Positions 46,576 to 54,956 of a stretch of 64,000 nt of DNA are shown piece after piece; the first letter of the stretch is position 1, and the number at the start of each line of letters is the position of its first letter. The translations under genes and the position numbers were made by a program. The DNA is from Planococcus shenhongbingii. GTDB taxonomy: Bacteria; Bacillota; Bacilli; Bacillales_A; Planococcaceae. The notes under the pieces were generated by a model that saw only the letters and a program-made list of their open reading frames with translations, had not been told where the DNA came from and did no database searches. The stretch lies in assembly GCF_030413635.1 (NCBI RefSeq), contig NZ_CP129235.1, forward strand, positions 62,001 through 126,000, read 5' to 3'.

Positions 46576-47972
46576 CGATTCAAGTTTTTAATTCGTTAAC
46601 GCGCCAAAAAGAGGAGTTTATCCCGTTAGAAGAGGGAAAAGTAAAAATGTATGTATGTGGGCCTACGGTCTATAACTATATCCATATCGGCAATGCACGA
46701 CCGGTAATTGTTTATGACACGGTACGCCGTTATTTGATGTACCGCGGATATGATGTGACTTACGTTTCGAATTTTACAGATGTGGATGACAAATTGATTC
46801 GTGCGGCAAATGAACTGGGCGAAGAAGTTCCGCAAATCGCCGAACGTTTTATCAAAGCTTATTTTGAAGATACGAAAGCGCTTGGCTGTGCAGAAGCGGA
46901 TATTCATCCACGTGTGATGGACCATATTCCGCAAATCATCGAGTTTATCGAAGTGCTGATTGAAAAAGGCTATGCCTATGAATCGCAAGGAGATGTCTAT
47001 TACCGGACCCGTAAATTCGAAGGCTATGGAAAATTGTCGCATCAATCGGTTGATGAACTAAAAGTTGGTGCGCGTATTGAAACTGGCGACAAGAAAGAAG
47101 ATGCATTGGATTTCGCTTTGTGGAAATCGGCAAAACCGGGTGAGATTTCATGGGAAAGCCCGTGGGGAGCAGGTCGTCCGGGTTGGCATATTGAATGTTC
47201 CGTCATGGCACGAGAGCATTTGGGTGATACGATTGACATTCATGCAGGCGGACAAGATTTAACATTCCCGCATCATGAAAATGAAATTGCGCAATCCGAA
47301 GCGCTGACTGGAAAGACGTTTGCCCGCTACTGGATGCATAACGGTTATATCAATATCGACAATGAGAAAATGTCTAAGTCGTTGAATAATTTCGTATTGG
47401 TCAATGACATTCTGAAAGAGCTGGATCCGCAAGTTCTTCGCATGTTTATGCTGTCAGTGCATTATCGCCATCCGATCAATTATTCACAGAACTTAGTGGA
47501 AGACGCGATTGCAGGCCTTGAACGTTTGCGCACGGCTTATGCGAATTTGAAGCATCGTCTGGAAACGTCTGCTGATTTAGGTGACCATTCGGATATTTGG
47601 CTGTCAAAAATCAACGAAATCAAAGAAGCTTTTATTGAAACGATGGACGATGACTTTAATACAGCAGCCGGCATTTCAAAGATATTCGATTTGTCGCGAT
47701 TGTCTAATACCTATCTATTGGAAAAGCAGACAGCAACGGAAGTGCTGGAAGCGTTCATTTCGATGTTTGATGAACTGGCTGGCGTATTAGGTTTGCCGTT
47801 CAAGCGGGAAGAGGAATTGCTGGATGCGGAAGTGGAAGCGCTGATGGCCGAACGAATTGAAGCGCGCAAGAACCGTGATTTCGCAAGAGCGGATGAAATC
47901 CGCGACTTATTTAAGGAAAAGAATATTCTTTTAGAAGATACAGCGCAAGGCACGCGTTGGAAAAGGGGGTAA
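46572..47972 (+). CDS. cysS: Cysteinyl-tRNA synthetase
   Basis: Charges tRNA-Cys. 466 residues, class I. Seen: zinc-ligand [16 protein letters not shown] with the HIGH-type HIGN (about 28-43), [17 protein letters not shown] (zinc Cys), [12 protein letters not shown] with zinc ligands (about 234-245), and KMSKS in [12 protein letters not shown] (about 266). ATG 46563 is in frame three codons earlier, but AAAGGA and family N-termini (MTI...) favour 46572. No tRNA-Cys gene is in this window. Confidence 0.96.
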   Translation: MTIQVFNSLTRQKEEFIPLEEGKVKMYVCGPTVYNYIHIGNARPVIVYDTVRRYLMYRGYDVTYVSNFTDVDDKLIRAANELGEEVPQIAERFIKAYFEDTKALGCAEADIHPRVMDHIPQIIEFIEVLIEKGYAYESQGDVYYRTRKFEGYGKLSHQSVDELKVGARIETGDKKEDALDFALWKSAKPGEISWESPWGAGRPGWHIECSVMAREHLGDTIDIHAGGQDLTFPHHENEIAQSEALTGKTFARYWMHNGYINIDNEKMSKSLNNFVLVNDILKELDPQVLRMFMLSVHYRHPINYSQNLVEDAIAGLERLRTAYANLKHRLETSADLGDHSDIWLSKINEIKEAFIETMDDDFNTAAGISKIFDLSRLSNTYLLEKQTATEVLEAFISMFDELAGVLGLPFKREEELLDAEVEALMAERIEARKNRDFARADEIRDLFKEKNILLEDTAQGTRWKRG

Positions 47973-47976
47973 CGGC

Positions 47977-48396
47977 GTGTACGTTTTACGAAACAGCGAC
48001 GTTGACCAATTGAACGCGTTGGCTCTCGCATATATGGGAGATGCGGTTTATGAACAGGCTGTGCGTGAGCATCTCTTGCGCTCAGGCCGCGTCAAACCGA
48101 ACATTCTTCATCGCCAGTCGACGGCATTCGTTTCTGCTAAAGCGCAGGCGATGGTACTGAAGCGGTTGACGGAAGAGGAATTTTTGACGGAAGCGGAACT
48201 GGCTGTTATGAGAAGAGGCCGTAACGCGAAGTCGGGTTCGGTGCCAAAAAATACCGATGTCCAAACGTATAATTTCAGTACCGCATTTGAAGCGGTTCTT
48301 GGCTGGCTGTATTTAAAAGAGCAGCAAGAGCGAGTGGATGAAATTATTACGTATGCCATCAATATCGTAGAAGAGCTGAGAGGAGTGATCAAATGA
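47977..48396 (+). CDS. mrnC: Mini-ribonuclease III
   Basis: RNase III catalytic domain without a double-stranded RNA-binding domain; in B. subtilis it matures the ends of 23S rRNA. 139 residues. Seen: [22 protein letters not shown] (in part, about 12-30) with the catalytic acidic cluster GDAVYE, and [12 protein letters not shown] (about 104-115), the second acidic site. GTG 47977 follows AAGGGGGT by six bases, four bases after cysS. The 23S processing stalks found at both rRNA operons here are its expected substrates. Confidence 0.94.
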   Translation: MYVLRNSDVDQLNALALAYMGDAVYEQAVREHLLRSGRVKPNILHRQSTAFVSAKAQAMVLKRLTEEEFLTEAELAVMRRGRNAKSGSVPKNTDVQTYNFSTAFEAVLGWLYLKEQQERVDEIITYAINIVEELRGVIK

Positions 48397-49145
48397 GCGA
48401 GGATTTAACACCGGAAATTATTGGCGGCAAAAACCCCGTACTGGAAGCATTGCGCGCCGACCGGGATGTTAATAAAATCTGGGTAGCTGAAGGTGTCCAG
48501 AAAAAAGGAATAACAGAATTATTGCAGTTGGCAAAAGAAAAAGGTGTTTTAGTCCAATTTGTACCAAAAAAGAAAATTGACGGCTTGACGGATTCAAATC
48601 ACCAGGGCATCGCAGCTGCGGTGGCGGCTTATAACTATGCGGAATTGAATGATTTGTTCAACGCTGCAGCAGCGCGCTCGGAAGATCCGTTCTTTTTAAT
48701 ACTGGACGAATTGGAAGATCCGCATAACCTGGGTTCCATTATGAGAACAGCAGATGCCATTGGGGTTCATGGCTTGATTATCCCAAGGCGGCGGGCGGTT
48801 GGCCTGACAGCCGTTGTGGCAAAGTCTTCAACTGGAGCAATTGAACATGTGCCAGTCGTCCGGGTTAATAATTTGTCGCAAACTGTTGATGAGTTGAAAA
48901 AACGCGGAGTGTGGATTGCCGGAACAGACGCTAAGGAATCAATGGATTACCGGAATATGGATGCCGGCTTGCCACTCGCTATTATTATTGGCAGTGAAGG
49001 AAAAGGCATGAGCCGAATTCTACGTGATAAATGCGATTTTCTTTACCAGTTGCCGATGATTGGCCATGTGACATCATTAAATGCATCCGTTGCAGCAAGT
49101 CTTCTGATGTATGAAGTCTATCGGAAGCGCAATCCCCTCGGTTGA
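48393..49145 (+). CDS. rlmB: 23S rRNA 2'-O-methyltransferase RlmB family (SpoU/TrmH)
   Basis: 250 residues. An N-terminal L30e-like substrate-binding domain (about 8-80, [12 protein letters not shown]) and a SPOUT methyltransferase domain with all three motifs: [18 protein letters not shown] (motif 1, about 109-126), [11 protein letters not shown] (motif 2, about 195-205) and [13 protein letters not shown] (motif 3, about 225-237). RlmB methylates G2251 of 23S rRNA in E. coli; the same site is likely but not proven. ATG overlaps the mrnC stop (ATGA). Confidence 0.93.
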   Translation: MSEDLTPEIIGGKNPVLEALRADRDVNKIWVAEGVQKKGITELLQLAKEKGVLVQFVPKKKIDGLTDSNHQGIAAAVAAYNYAELNDLFNAAAARSEDPFFLILDELEDPHNLGSIMRTADAIGVHGLIIPRRRAVGLTAVVAKSSTGAIEHVPVVRVNNLSQTVDELKKRGVWIAGTDAKESMDYRNMDAGLPLAIIIGSEGKGMSRILRDKCDFLYQLPMIGHVTSLNASVAASLLMYEVYRKRNPLG

Positions 49146-49149
49146 TGCC

Positions 49150-49659
49150 ATGGACATTCTACTGGTTGATGGATATAACATCATTGGAGACTGGTCGGAA
49201 CTAAAAGAACTGAAAAAAGAGAAGCTTGCAGATGCCAGGGACCGGCTGATTGAACAAATGGCCGAATATCAAAGCTACAAGGGCTGGCGTGTCATTATTG
49301 TATTTGATGCCCATTTGGTTCCCGGAATCGAAGCGAAAAATATGCGGCATGACATTGAAGTGATTTATACCAAAGAAAGCGAAACGGCAGATGAACGAAT
49401 TGAAAAATTGGCAACTAGCCTGAGCAACCGGCGGGATCAGATTCATGTAGCTACATCTGACATGACAGAACAAAGAGTAATTTTCGGAAAAGGAGCGTTA
49501 CGAATTTCCGCCAGAGAATTAAAAATTGAAATGGATGAAATTCAACAGAATATTTCAAAAAAAGTGAAAGAAATCCAGGAGGAGCGTGCATTTTCCAAGA
49601 TTTCACTTTCGGACGAAATAGCTGAAATTTTCGAAAAATGGCGTCGAGGACAGAAATGA
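49150..49659 (+). CDS. yacP: YacP, NYN-domain ribonuclease-like protein
   Basis: 169 residues. The NYN (PIN-like) fold begins at once: MDILLVDGYNIIGDW, then VIIVFDAHLVPG, ESETADERIEKLA and VATSDMTEQRVIFG, with the conserved acidic residues of this nuclease family; the C-terminal third is helical and charged. YacP (Rae1) of B. subtilis cuts mRNA on translating ribosomes. An in-frame ATG at 49111 lies in the end of rlmB; the family N-terminus (MDILLVDGYN) favours 49150, although the ribosome site there is weak. Cotranscribed with rlmB. Confidence 0.92.
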   Translation: MDILLVDGYNIIGDWSELKELKKEKLADARDRLIEQMAEYQSYKGWRVIIVFDAHLVPGIEAKNMRHDIEVIYTKESETADERIEKLATSLSNRRDQIHVATSDMTEQRVIFGKGALRISARELKIEMDEIQQNISKKVKEIQEERAFSKISLSDEIAEIFEKWRRGQK

Positions 49660-49663
49660 TAGG

Positions 49664-49693
49664 TTGACGCTCAATTTTTCCTTCCTGTATACT
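49664..49693 (+). promoter_or_regulatory. sigH promoter
   Basis: TTGACG (49664-49669), 18-base spacer, TATACT (49688-49693), beginning five bases after the yacP stop. In B. subtilis sigH has a vegetative promoter repressed by AbrB; whether that applies here cannot be told. Confidence 0.75.
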
Positions 49694-49729
49694 GTTGGTA
49701 TCGAGGCTCGCGCAACCGGAGGGATAGCC

Positions 49730-50380
49730 GTGGTAAATCATGAGCAAGTTCAAGCCCAGCGATTCACAGAAATGACAGATGAAGAACTTGTTAGTTTAGT
49801 CCACAGCGGAAATACTGAAGCCTTGGATTTTTTAATTACGAAGTTTCGGCATTTTGTCCGTATGAAAGCCCGTTCCTATTTTTTGATTGGTGCTGATAAA
49901 GAAGATATTATCCAAGAAGGAATGATTGGCTTATATAAAGCCATCCGGGATTTTAGAAGTGAAAAATTATCTTCTTTCCGGGCATTTGCTGAACTATGCA
50001 TCATTCGCCAAATCATTACAGCTATTAAAACTGCCACCAGGCAAAAACACATTCCGCTAAATTCCTATGTGTCTCTTGATAAGCCGATTTACGATGAAGA
50101 ATCGGATCGGACTTTAATGGATGTACTGACTGGCAATGGTGCTGATGATCCAGAAGAGATGATGATCAATAATGAAGAATTTTTGTATATGGAAGCTAAA
50201 ATGGGAGAAGTTCTGAGCGACCTTGAGCGGGAAGTATTGGCCCTTTATTTGGATGGTCAGTCTTATCAGGAAATTTCCATGAAGCTGGAACGCCATGTGA
50301 AATCAATCGACAATGCCTTGCAGCGGGTGAAGCGAAAGTTGGAACGGCACCTGCAATTTGATGAGACGCGTATGTCTTAG
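49730..50380 (+). CDS. sigH: RNA polymerase sigma factor SigH (sigma-30)
   Basis: Alternative sigma factor of transition phase and competence, and of early sporulation where that exists. 216 residues against 218 in B. subtilis. Region 2: DEELVSLVHSGNTEALDFL, GADKEDIIQEGMIGLYKAIRDF, FRAFAELCIIRQIITAIKTATRQKHIPL in parts; region 4: LSDLEREVLALYLDGQSYQEIS and VKSIDNALQRVKRKL. GTG 49730 is preceded by CGGAGGGA; the longer in-frame ATG at 49664 would overlap the promoter. Its retention in a lineage lacking the neighbouring sporulation genes points to a non-sporulation role such as competence. Confidence 0.94.
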   Translation: MVNHEQVQAQRFTEMTDEELVSLVHSGNTEALDFLITKFRHFVRMKARSYFLIGADKEDIIQEGMIGLYKAIRDFRSEKLSSFRAFAELCIIRQIITAIKTATRQKHIPLNSYVSLDKPIYDEESDRTLMDVLTGNGADDPEEMMINNEEFLYMEAKMGEVLSDLEREVLALYLDGQSYQEISMKLERHVKSIDNALQRVKRKLERHLQFDETRMS

Positions 50381-50450
50381 AGTGCAGTTGACAGTTGACT
50401 TTTAAGGTGATACCCTTGAAAAAGCTGGAAACTCGAATAGGGTGAGAAAA

Positions 50451-50597
50451 ATGGCTAAAAAAATCGTTTTAAGCTGCTCGAAATGTGCATCCCGCAATTA
50501 TACGATTCCGGCTAAAAAGGAATCTGGCACACGTTTGGAACTTAAAAAATTCTGTGCTCATTGCAATGGGCATACCGTGCATAAACAAACGTTATGA
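50451..50597 (+). CDS. rpmG: Ribosomal protein L33 (zinc-binding form)
   Basis: A 48-residue 50S protein: MAKKIVLSCSKCASRNYTIP ... KFCAHCNGHTVHKQTL. Both CxxC pairs are present, so this is the zinc-binding (C+) form, corresponding to RpmGB in B. subtilis, which also lies between sigH and secE. GGGTGAGAAAA precedes ATG 50451. A TTGACA at 50388-50393 with a weak -10 (TACCCT, 50411-50416) could be its promoter. Confidence 0.95.
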   Translation: MAKKIVLSCSKCASRNYTIPAKKESGTRLELKKFCAHCNGHTVHKQTL

Positions 50598-50656
50598 ATT
50601 TTAAGTGAAAGCCGAACGATATAGAGTAATTTTGAATTTCGGAGGTTTTTTAAACA

Positions 50657-50842
50657 ATGGGCAACATTGGCAGTTTCTTTAAGAACGTCGTTTCGGAAAT
50701 GAGAAAAGTAAGCTGGCCTAAAAGGAAAGAATTGACTCGTTATACGATCGTTGTTCTTTCAACTGTAATCTTCATGGCTCTTTTCTTCGCATTGATTGAT
50801 ACAGTTATTTCGGAATTATTCCGATGGTTCTTAGCGCTTTAA
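50657..50842 (+). CDS. secE: Preprotein translocase subunit SecE
   Basis: Single-span subunit that clamps the SecYEG channel. 61 residues: amphipathic cytoplasmic helix with the hallmark EMRKVSWPKRKEL (about 14-26) and one membrane segment (about 29-57). GGAGG precedes ATG 50657 by 11 bases. Located before nusG, as in most bacteria. Confidence 0.96.
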   Translation: MGNIGSFFKNVVSEMRKVSWPKRKELTRYTIVVLSTVIFMALFFALIDTVISELFRWFLAL

Positions 50843-50872
50843 TGCGGTCAATAAGAATATCGCGTAAAAAAT

Positions 50873-50903
50873 AGCCCGTCAGTTTTTGAGAACGGGTTTT
50901 TTC
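50873..50903 (+). terminator. Hairpin with U run between secE and nusG
   Basis: Stem AGCCCGT / ACGGGTT (one G-U) with a 12-base loop and TTTTTT. It could terminate or attenuate transcription into nusG. Confidence 0.6.
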
Positions 50904-50945
50904 ATTTGTAAAAAAAGGAGGGATGGACGTACAGTCCGCACGATT

Positions 50946-51479
50946 ATGGAGAAAAATTGGTATGTGGTCCATACGTATTCCGGTTACGAAAACAAAGTTA
51001 AAGCGAACTTGGAAAAGCGTGTTGAAACAATGGGTATGGAAGATCTTATCTTCCGCGTCATCATTCCAGAAGAGCAGGAAACAGATTTTAAAGATGGCAA
51101 AAAACGCACAGTCATGCGCAAAACTTTCCCAGGCTATGTTTTAGTTGAATTAATTATGACAGATGAGTCTTGGTATGTGGTCAGAAACACTCCGGGTGTA
51201 ACCGGCTTTATCGGGTCATCAGGCGGTGGCGCGAAACCGACGCCTCTACTGGATGAAGAAGTCGAATTCATTTTGAAACAGATGGGTATGACTTCACGCA
51301 AGGTGGAAATCAACTTTGCGGTTAGTGATACAGTGGAAGTGATGGAAGGGCCATTCGCGAACTTCCAAGGAAAAGTGGAAGAAATCGACGAGACCAAAGG
51401 CAAAGTCAAAGTATCGATTGATATCTTTGGGCGCGAAACAAAAATGGAACTGGATTTCGAGCAAGTACAAAAAGTATAA
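50946..51479 (+). CDS. nusG: Transcription elongation/termination factor NusG
   Basis: Binds RNA polymerase and modulates pausing and termination. 177 residues as in B. subtilis. The NGN domain (about 3-110) starts EKNWYVVHTYSGYENKVKAN and contains FPGYVLVE and VRNTPGVTGFIG; the C-terminal KOW domain (about 125-175) has VSDTVEVMEGPFANFQGKVE. The start ATG 50946 is set by this conserved N-terminus. Oddly the only strong ribosome site (AAGGAGGG, about 50915-50922) is 24 bases upstream and abuts an out-of-frame ATG at 50923; see findings. Confidence 0.96.
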   Translation: MEKNWYVVHTYSGYENKVKANLEKRVETMGMEDLIFRVIIPEEQETDFKDGKKRTVMRKTFPGYVLVELIMTDESWYVVRNTPGVTGFIGSSGGGAKPTPLLDEEVEFILKQMGMTSRKVEINFAVSDTVEVMEGPFANFQGKVEEIDETKGKVKVSIDIFGRETKMELDFEQVQKV

Positions 51480-51641
51480 AAGCCACTTGCTATTCCAGCG
51501 TGGAAGTGGTATTATTTCATAGGTCAGACTGTCATAGGACAATTTGTGCAAGATAACTAATTCTATCAACATAGTTGACAGAGATATTGAGTGGGAGGGG
51601 AAACCCTATTACCACATCACGGACTTAAGGAGGTGTGTTTC

Positions 51642-52067
51642 GTGGCTAAAAAAGTGATTAAAGTTGTAAAATTGCAGATCCCTGCAGCAAAAGCTAATCC
51701 AGCGCCACCAGTTGGTCCAGCATTGGGTCAAGCAGGTGTTAACATCATGGGCTTCTGTAAAGAGTTCAACGCGCGTACGGCAGATCAAGCAGGACTGATC
51801 ATTCCAGTTGAGATTTCGGTATTTGAAGACCGTTCATTTACTTTCATTACGAAAACTCCACCCGCAGCTGTTCTACTTAAAGTGGCAGCCGGTATTGAAT
51901 CAGGTTCAGGCGAACCGAACCGCAATAAAGTAGCGACTGTAAAACGCGATAAAGTTCGCGAAATCGCAGAAACTAAAATGCCAGATCTAAATGCTGCTTC
52001 AGTAGAAGCTGCAATGTTGATGGTTGAAGGTACTGCTCGCAGCATGGGCATTACAATCGAAGACTAA
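51642..52067 (+). CDS. rplK: Ribosomal protein L11
   Basis: 50S protein of the GTPase-associated centre, needed for RelA-type stringent sensing. 141 residues. Seen: [20 protein letters not shown] (about 8-27), [18 protein letters not shown], and the C-terminal rRNA-binding part with [13 protein letters not shown] and [11 protein letters not shown] 51642 follows AAGGAGGTG. An in-frame ATG at 51591 would add 17 unlikely residues. The 51480-51641 leader has a CCACTT/AAGTGG stem but no clear promoter. Confidence 0.97.
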   Translation: MAKKVIKVVKLQIPAAKANPAPPVGPALGQAGVNIMGFCKEFNARTADQAGLIIPVEISVFEDRSFTFITKTPPAAVLLKVAAGIESGSGEPNRNKVATVKRDKVREIAETKMPDLNAASVEAAMLMVEGTARSMGITIED

Positions 52068-52172
52068 TACAGCAGTTGTTTTTGGATGGGTTGCGTGAGT
52101 TCACATGAACCACGCAGCCTTTAATCGTGGGAGGTTCATTCCGTTAGACCACAACAAGGAGGACGTTTTAAA

Positions 52173-52868
52173 ATGGCTAAAACAGGCAAAAAGCTGCAAG
52201 AAGCAGCAAAACTAATTGACCGTTCAAAATTATATGAAGCAAAAGAAGCAATCGAACTTGCGAAAAAAGCTAGCACAGTTAACTTTGACGCAACAGTAGA
52301 AGTAGCTTTCCGTCTAGGAATCGATACTCGTAAGAACGACCAGCAAATCCGCGGAGCAGTAGTGCTTCCAAACGGAACTGGTAAAACTCAAAGCGTATTG
52401 GTTTTCGCAAAAGGCGATAAAATTAAAGAAGCTGAAGCAGCTGGCGCAGATTACGTTGGCGATGCTGAATTTATCCAAAAAATCCAACAAGGATGGTTTG
52501 ACTTCGACGTGATCGTAGCAACACCTGACATGATGGGTGAAGTTGGTAAACTTGGACGCGTTTTAGGACCAAAAGGCTTAATGCCAAACCCTAAAACAGG
52601 CACGGTTACATTTGATGTGACAAAAGCTGTTCAAGAAATCAAAGCAGGTAAAGTGGAATACCGTGCAGACAAAACAGGTATTATCCATGCTCCAATCGGA
52701 AAAGTTTCATTCGATGACAGCAAACTTGCCGAAAACTTAGAAGCGATTTACGATGTAGTTCTTAAAGCTAAGCCATCTGCTGCTAAAGGAACTTATATCA
52801 AATCACTTAACGTAACAACTACAATGGGACCTGCTGTAAAAGTAGATGCTAACACTGTAGGTAAATAA
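52173..52868 (+). CDS. rplA: Ribosomal protein L1
   Basis: 50S stalk protein that binds 23S helix 76 and aids tRNA exit. 231 residues. Seen: [26 protein letters not shown] in part (about 48-70), [21 protein letters not shown] (about 126-145, signature) and [26 protein letters not shown] precedes ATG 52173. In many bacteria L1 represses its own operon; I did not identify its mRNA site. Confidence 0.97.
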   Translation: MAKTGKKLQEAAKLIDRSKLYEAKEAIELAKKASTVNFDATVEVAFRLGIDTRKNDQQIRGAVVLPNGTGKTQSVLVFAKGDKIKEAEAAGADYVGDAEFIQKIQQGWFDFDVIVATPDMMGEVGKLGRVLGPKGLMPNPKTGTVTFDVTKAVQEIKAGKVEYRADKTGIIHAPIGKVSFDDSKLAENLEAIYDVVLKAKPSAAKGTYIKSLNVTTTMGPAVKVDANTVGK

Positions 52869-52872
52869 AAGG

Positions 52873-52901
52873 TTGACAAATCGTTCTAGCTTCACTATAA
52901 T
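52873..52901 (+). promoter_or_regulatory. rplJL promoter
   Basis: TTGACA (52873-52878), 17-base spacer, TATAAT (52896-52901): a perfect vegetative promoter directly after the rplA stop. Confidence 0.92.
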
Positions 52902-52909
52902 AGCGAAGT

Positions 52910-53051
52910 TGTGAAATGTATATTTGTACCGCAGACAGCAGGGGCGCCAGCCGCTTAATTTATCCCTGCCGAGGACATGATGAAATCAGTGAACATCTTT
53001 TTGATGCTGACTTTATGCCTCTGTGTCTGTTAAAAGACCAGAGGCTTTTCT
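52910..53051 (+). promoter_or_regulatory. L10 leader (ribosomal protein autoregulatory RNA) with attenuator
   Basis: The leader contains the pattern of the Firmicute L10 leader: CCGCAGACAGCAGGGGCGCC (52929-52948) and the pairing partner CCCTGCCGAGG (52967-52977). A terminator follows, GCCTCTG / CAGAGGC with an inner GTCT/AGAC and TTTTCTT (53017-53051). Excess L10(L12)4 complex is expected to bind the leader and favour termination; that mechanism is family knowledge. Confidence 0.88.
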
Positions 53052-53096
53052 TATGGACGGACGGTATGAATGAAAATATCTATAGGAGGTGCCCAC

Positions 53097-53597
53097 ATGA
53101 CTAAAGCAGTTGAAACGAAAAAAGTAGTTGTGCAAACGATCGCTGATAAATTTAACGCTGCAGCTTCTGTTGTAGTTGTTGATTACCGTGGTTTGAATGT
53201 TGCTCAATTGACAGAACTTCGTAAACAGCTTCGTGAAGCAGGCGTTGAGTTCAAAGTTTACAAAAACTCAATGACTCGCCGTGCAACAGAAATGCACGGA
53301 CTTGAAGCAATCAACGAACACTTTACAGGACCAAACGCGATTGCATTTTCAAACGAAGATGTAGTAGCGCCAGCGCGAATCATCAACGATTTCGCTAAAA
53401 AGAACGAAGCCCTTGAAATTAAAGCGGGTGTTATCGAAGGAACTGTAGCATCTGCTGAAGATGTAAAAGCATTGGCAGAACTTCCATCACGCGAAGGTCT
53501 ACTATCTATGCTACTCAGCGTACTACAAGCTCCAGTCCGCAACTTCGCTGCTATTACAAAAGCAGTTGCAGACAGCAAAGAAGAACAAGGCGCTTAA
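53097..53597 (+). CDS. rplJ: Ribosomal protein L10
   Basis: Base of the ribosomal stalk; binds 23S rRNA and L12 dimers. 166 residues as in B. subtilis. Seen: [20 protein letters not shown] (about 23-42), [13 protein letters not shown] and a C-terminal L12-binding helix. TAGGAGGTG serves ATG 53097; an in-frame ATG at 53070 is upstream of that site. Controlled by the L10 leader. Confidence 0.97.
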   Translation: MTKAVETKKVVVQTIADKFNAAASVVVVDYRGLNVAQLTELRKQLREAGVEFKVYKNSMTRRATEMHGLEAINEHFTGPNAIAFSNEDVVAPARIINDFAKKNEALEIKAGVIEGTVASAEDVKALAELPSREGLLSMLLSVLQAPVRNFAAITKAVADSKEEQGA

Positions 53598-53653
53598 TAA
53601 GTTAGCCGGATAAAGCACGACCAAAAAAATACCTTTCCTAGGAGGAAATTATA

Positions 53654-54013
53654 ATGACACAAGAACAAATCTTAGACGCAATCAAAGAAATGACAGTTCT
53701 TCAACTTAACGACCTAGTAAAAGCAATTGAAGACGAGTTCGGCGTTACTGCTGCAGCTCCAGTTGCTGCAGCTGCTGCTGGCGGTGCTGTTGAAGAAGAA
53801 CAAACTGAATTCGACGTAATCCTAGCTTCTGCTGGAGATCAAAAAATCAAAGTTATCAAAGCAGTACGCGAAGTTACTGGCCTAGGCTTGAAAGAAGCTA
53901 AAGCACTAGTTGACGAAGCTCCTAAAGCAGTAAAAGAAGGCGCTACTAAAGAAGAAGCTGAAGAAATCAAAGGCAAACTTGAAGAAGTTGGCGCTTCTGT
54001 AGAAGTTAAGTAA
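53654..54013 (+). CDS. rplL: Ribosomal protein L7/L12
   Basis: Multi-copy stalk protein that recruits translation GTPases. 119 residues: N-terminal dimerisation helix region (1-32), flexible Ala/Gly hinge (about 33-50), C-terminal factor-binding domain with [23 protein letters not shown] in part (about 65-85). TAGGAGG precedes ATG 53654. Confidence 0.97.
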   Translation: MTQEQILDAIKEMTVLQLNDLVKAIEDEFGVTAAAPVAAAAAGGAVEEEQTEFDVILASAGDQKIKVIKAVREVTGLGLKEAKALVDEAPKAVKEGATKEEAEEIKGKLEEVGASVEVK

Positions 54014-54040
54014 TTTCATCAATTTGTGAATAAGAAAGAA

Positions 54041-54074
54041 AGCTCGTCCGTATATATCGGCGGGCTTTTTCTTC
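54041..54074 (+). terminator. rplL terminator
   Basis: Stem AGCTCGTC / GGCGGGCT with G-U pairs, then TTTTTCTTCTTTC. Confidence 0.75.
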
Positions 54075-54138
54075 TTTCTAAATTTGATAATGCCAAGCAA
54101 ATCCGGGGTAAGTTGATAAATGTAAGGAGGGCTTTCAG

Positions 54139-54741
54139 GTGTCGCAGCATTATTATTCCAAAAATCCTCAGACAGCAAGTAAACCTCAAGAATGGACGTA
54201 CACATTGCGAGGCGAGAAATTCCACTTTCGAACAGATGCAGGGGTATTCAGTAAAGGTGAAGTCGATTTCGGTTCGCGATTATTGATTGAAACATTTGAA
54301 GACTCACAGCTTGCTGGACCGATTTTAGATGTGGGATGTGGGTATGGACCGATCGGAATGGCGATCGCAAAATCATTTCCTCAAAAAGAAATTCATATGG
54401 TAGATGTAAATACTCGGGCAATTGAATTGACAAAAAAAAATGCCGAAAAGAATGGCATTTCAAATGTTCTCGTTTATGAAAGTGATGGACTGGCTTCGGT
54501 TAAAACAGAAGGTTTTTCCGCAATATTGACCAACCCGCCAATTCGCGCGGGGAAAGAAACGATATTCCGGTTTTATGAAGAGGCTTATGGAAAATTAGAG
54601 GATAACGGTTCGTTGTGGGTAGTTATTCAAAAAAAGCAAGGGGCTCCTTCGACTCAGCAAAAATTAGAAGAACTTTTTGGGAATTGTCGCACAGTTGACA
54701 AAAAGAAAGGTTACTTTATTTTTGAAGCGAGAAAAGTTTGA
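54139..54741 (+). CDS. ybxB: YbxB-type SAM-dependent methyltransferase (RsmC family)
   Basis: 200 residues. Seen: a glycine-rich SAM site ILDVGCGYGPIGMAIAKSFP (about 62-81), and the catalytic NPPIRAGKE (about 132-140) shared with RsmC/RsmD N2-guanine methyltransferases. It may modify 16S rRNA G1207; the substrate is inferred from the family. GTG 54139 is preceded by AAGGAGGG. It lies between rplL and rpoB, as ybxB does in B. subtilis. Confidence 0.92.
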   Translation: MSQHYYSKNPQTASKPQEWTYTLRGEKFHFRTDAGVFSKGEVDFGSRLLIETFEDSQLAGPILDVGCGYGPIGMAIAKSFPQKEIHMVDVNTRAIELTKKNAEKNGISNVLVYESDGLASVKTEGFSAILTNPPIRAGKETIFRFYEEAYGKLEDNGSLWVVIQKKQGAPSTQQKLEELFGNCRTVDKKKGYFIFEARKV

Positions 54742-54742
54742 C

Positions 54743-54769
54743 TTGACAAAACGACTATGTTATTATAAT
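54743..54769 (+). promoter_or_regulatory. Probable rpoB promoter
   Basis: TTGACA (54743-54748), 15-base spacer, TATAAT (54764-54769), just after ybxB. The short spacer makes the exact alignment uncertain; TTGACT at 54738 would give 20. A leader of about 180 bases with a GCCC/GGGC hairpin follows before rpoB. Confidence 0.65.
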
Positions 54770-54956
54770 TAAATGCAAAATTTATTATTTTGAGGTCGTT
54801 TGCCCTTTTTTGGGCATGGCATGGCGGCAGAAACAATCACGGGTAAACCGAAAATGGGCTAAATTTAGACTCGTTTTCTTTTTGTCTTTTCGATATCATA
54901 CACCATTTGGTGGAAATCGCAAAGACCTATAATCGTTTTATTGAGGGGTGAATAAG

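Noticed and set aside
50923..51144. Open frame of 73 codons starting right after the strong ribosome site before nusG
   Set aside because: It overlaps nusG in another frame, its spacing to the ribosome site is only one base, and the translation looks like a shadow of nusG. Kept only as an observation about the nusG start.
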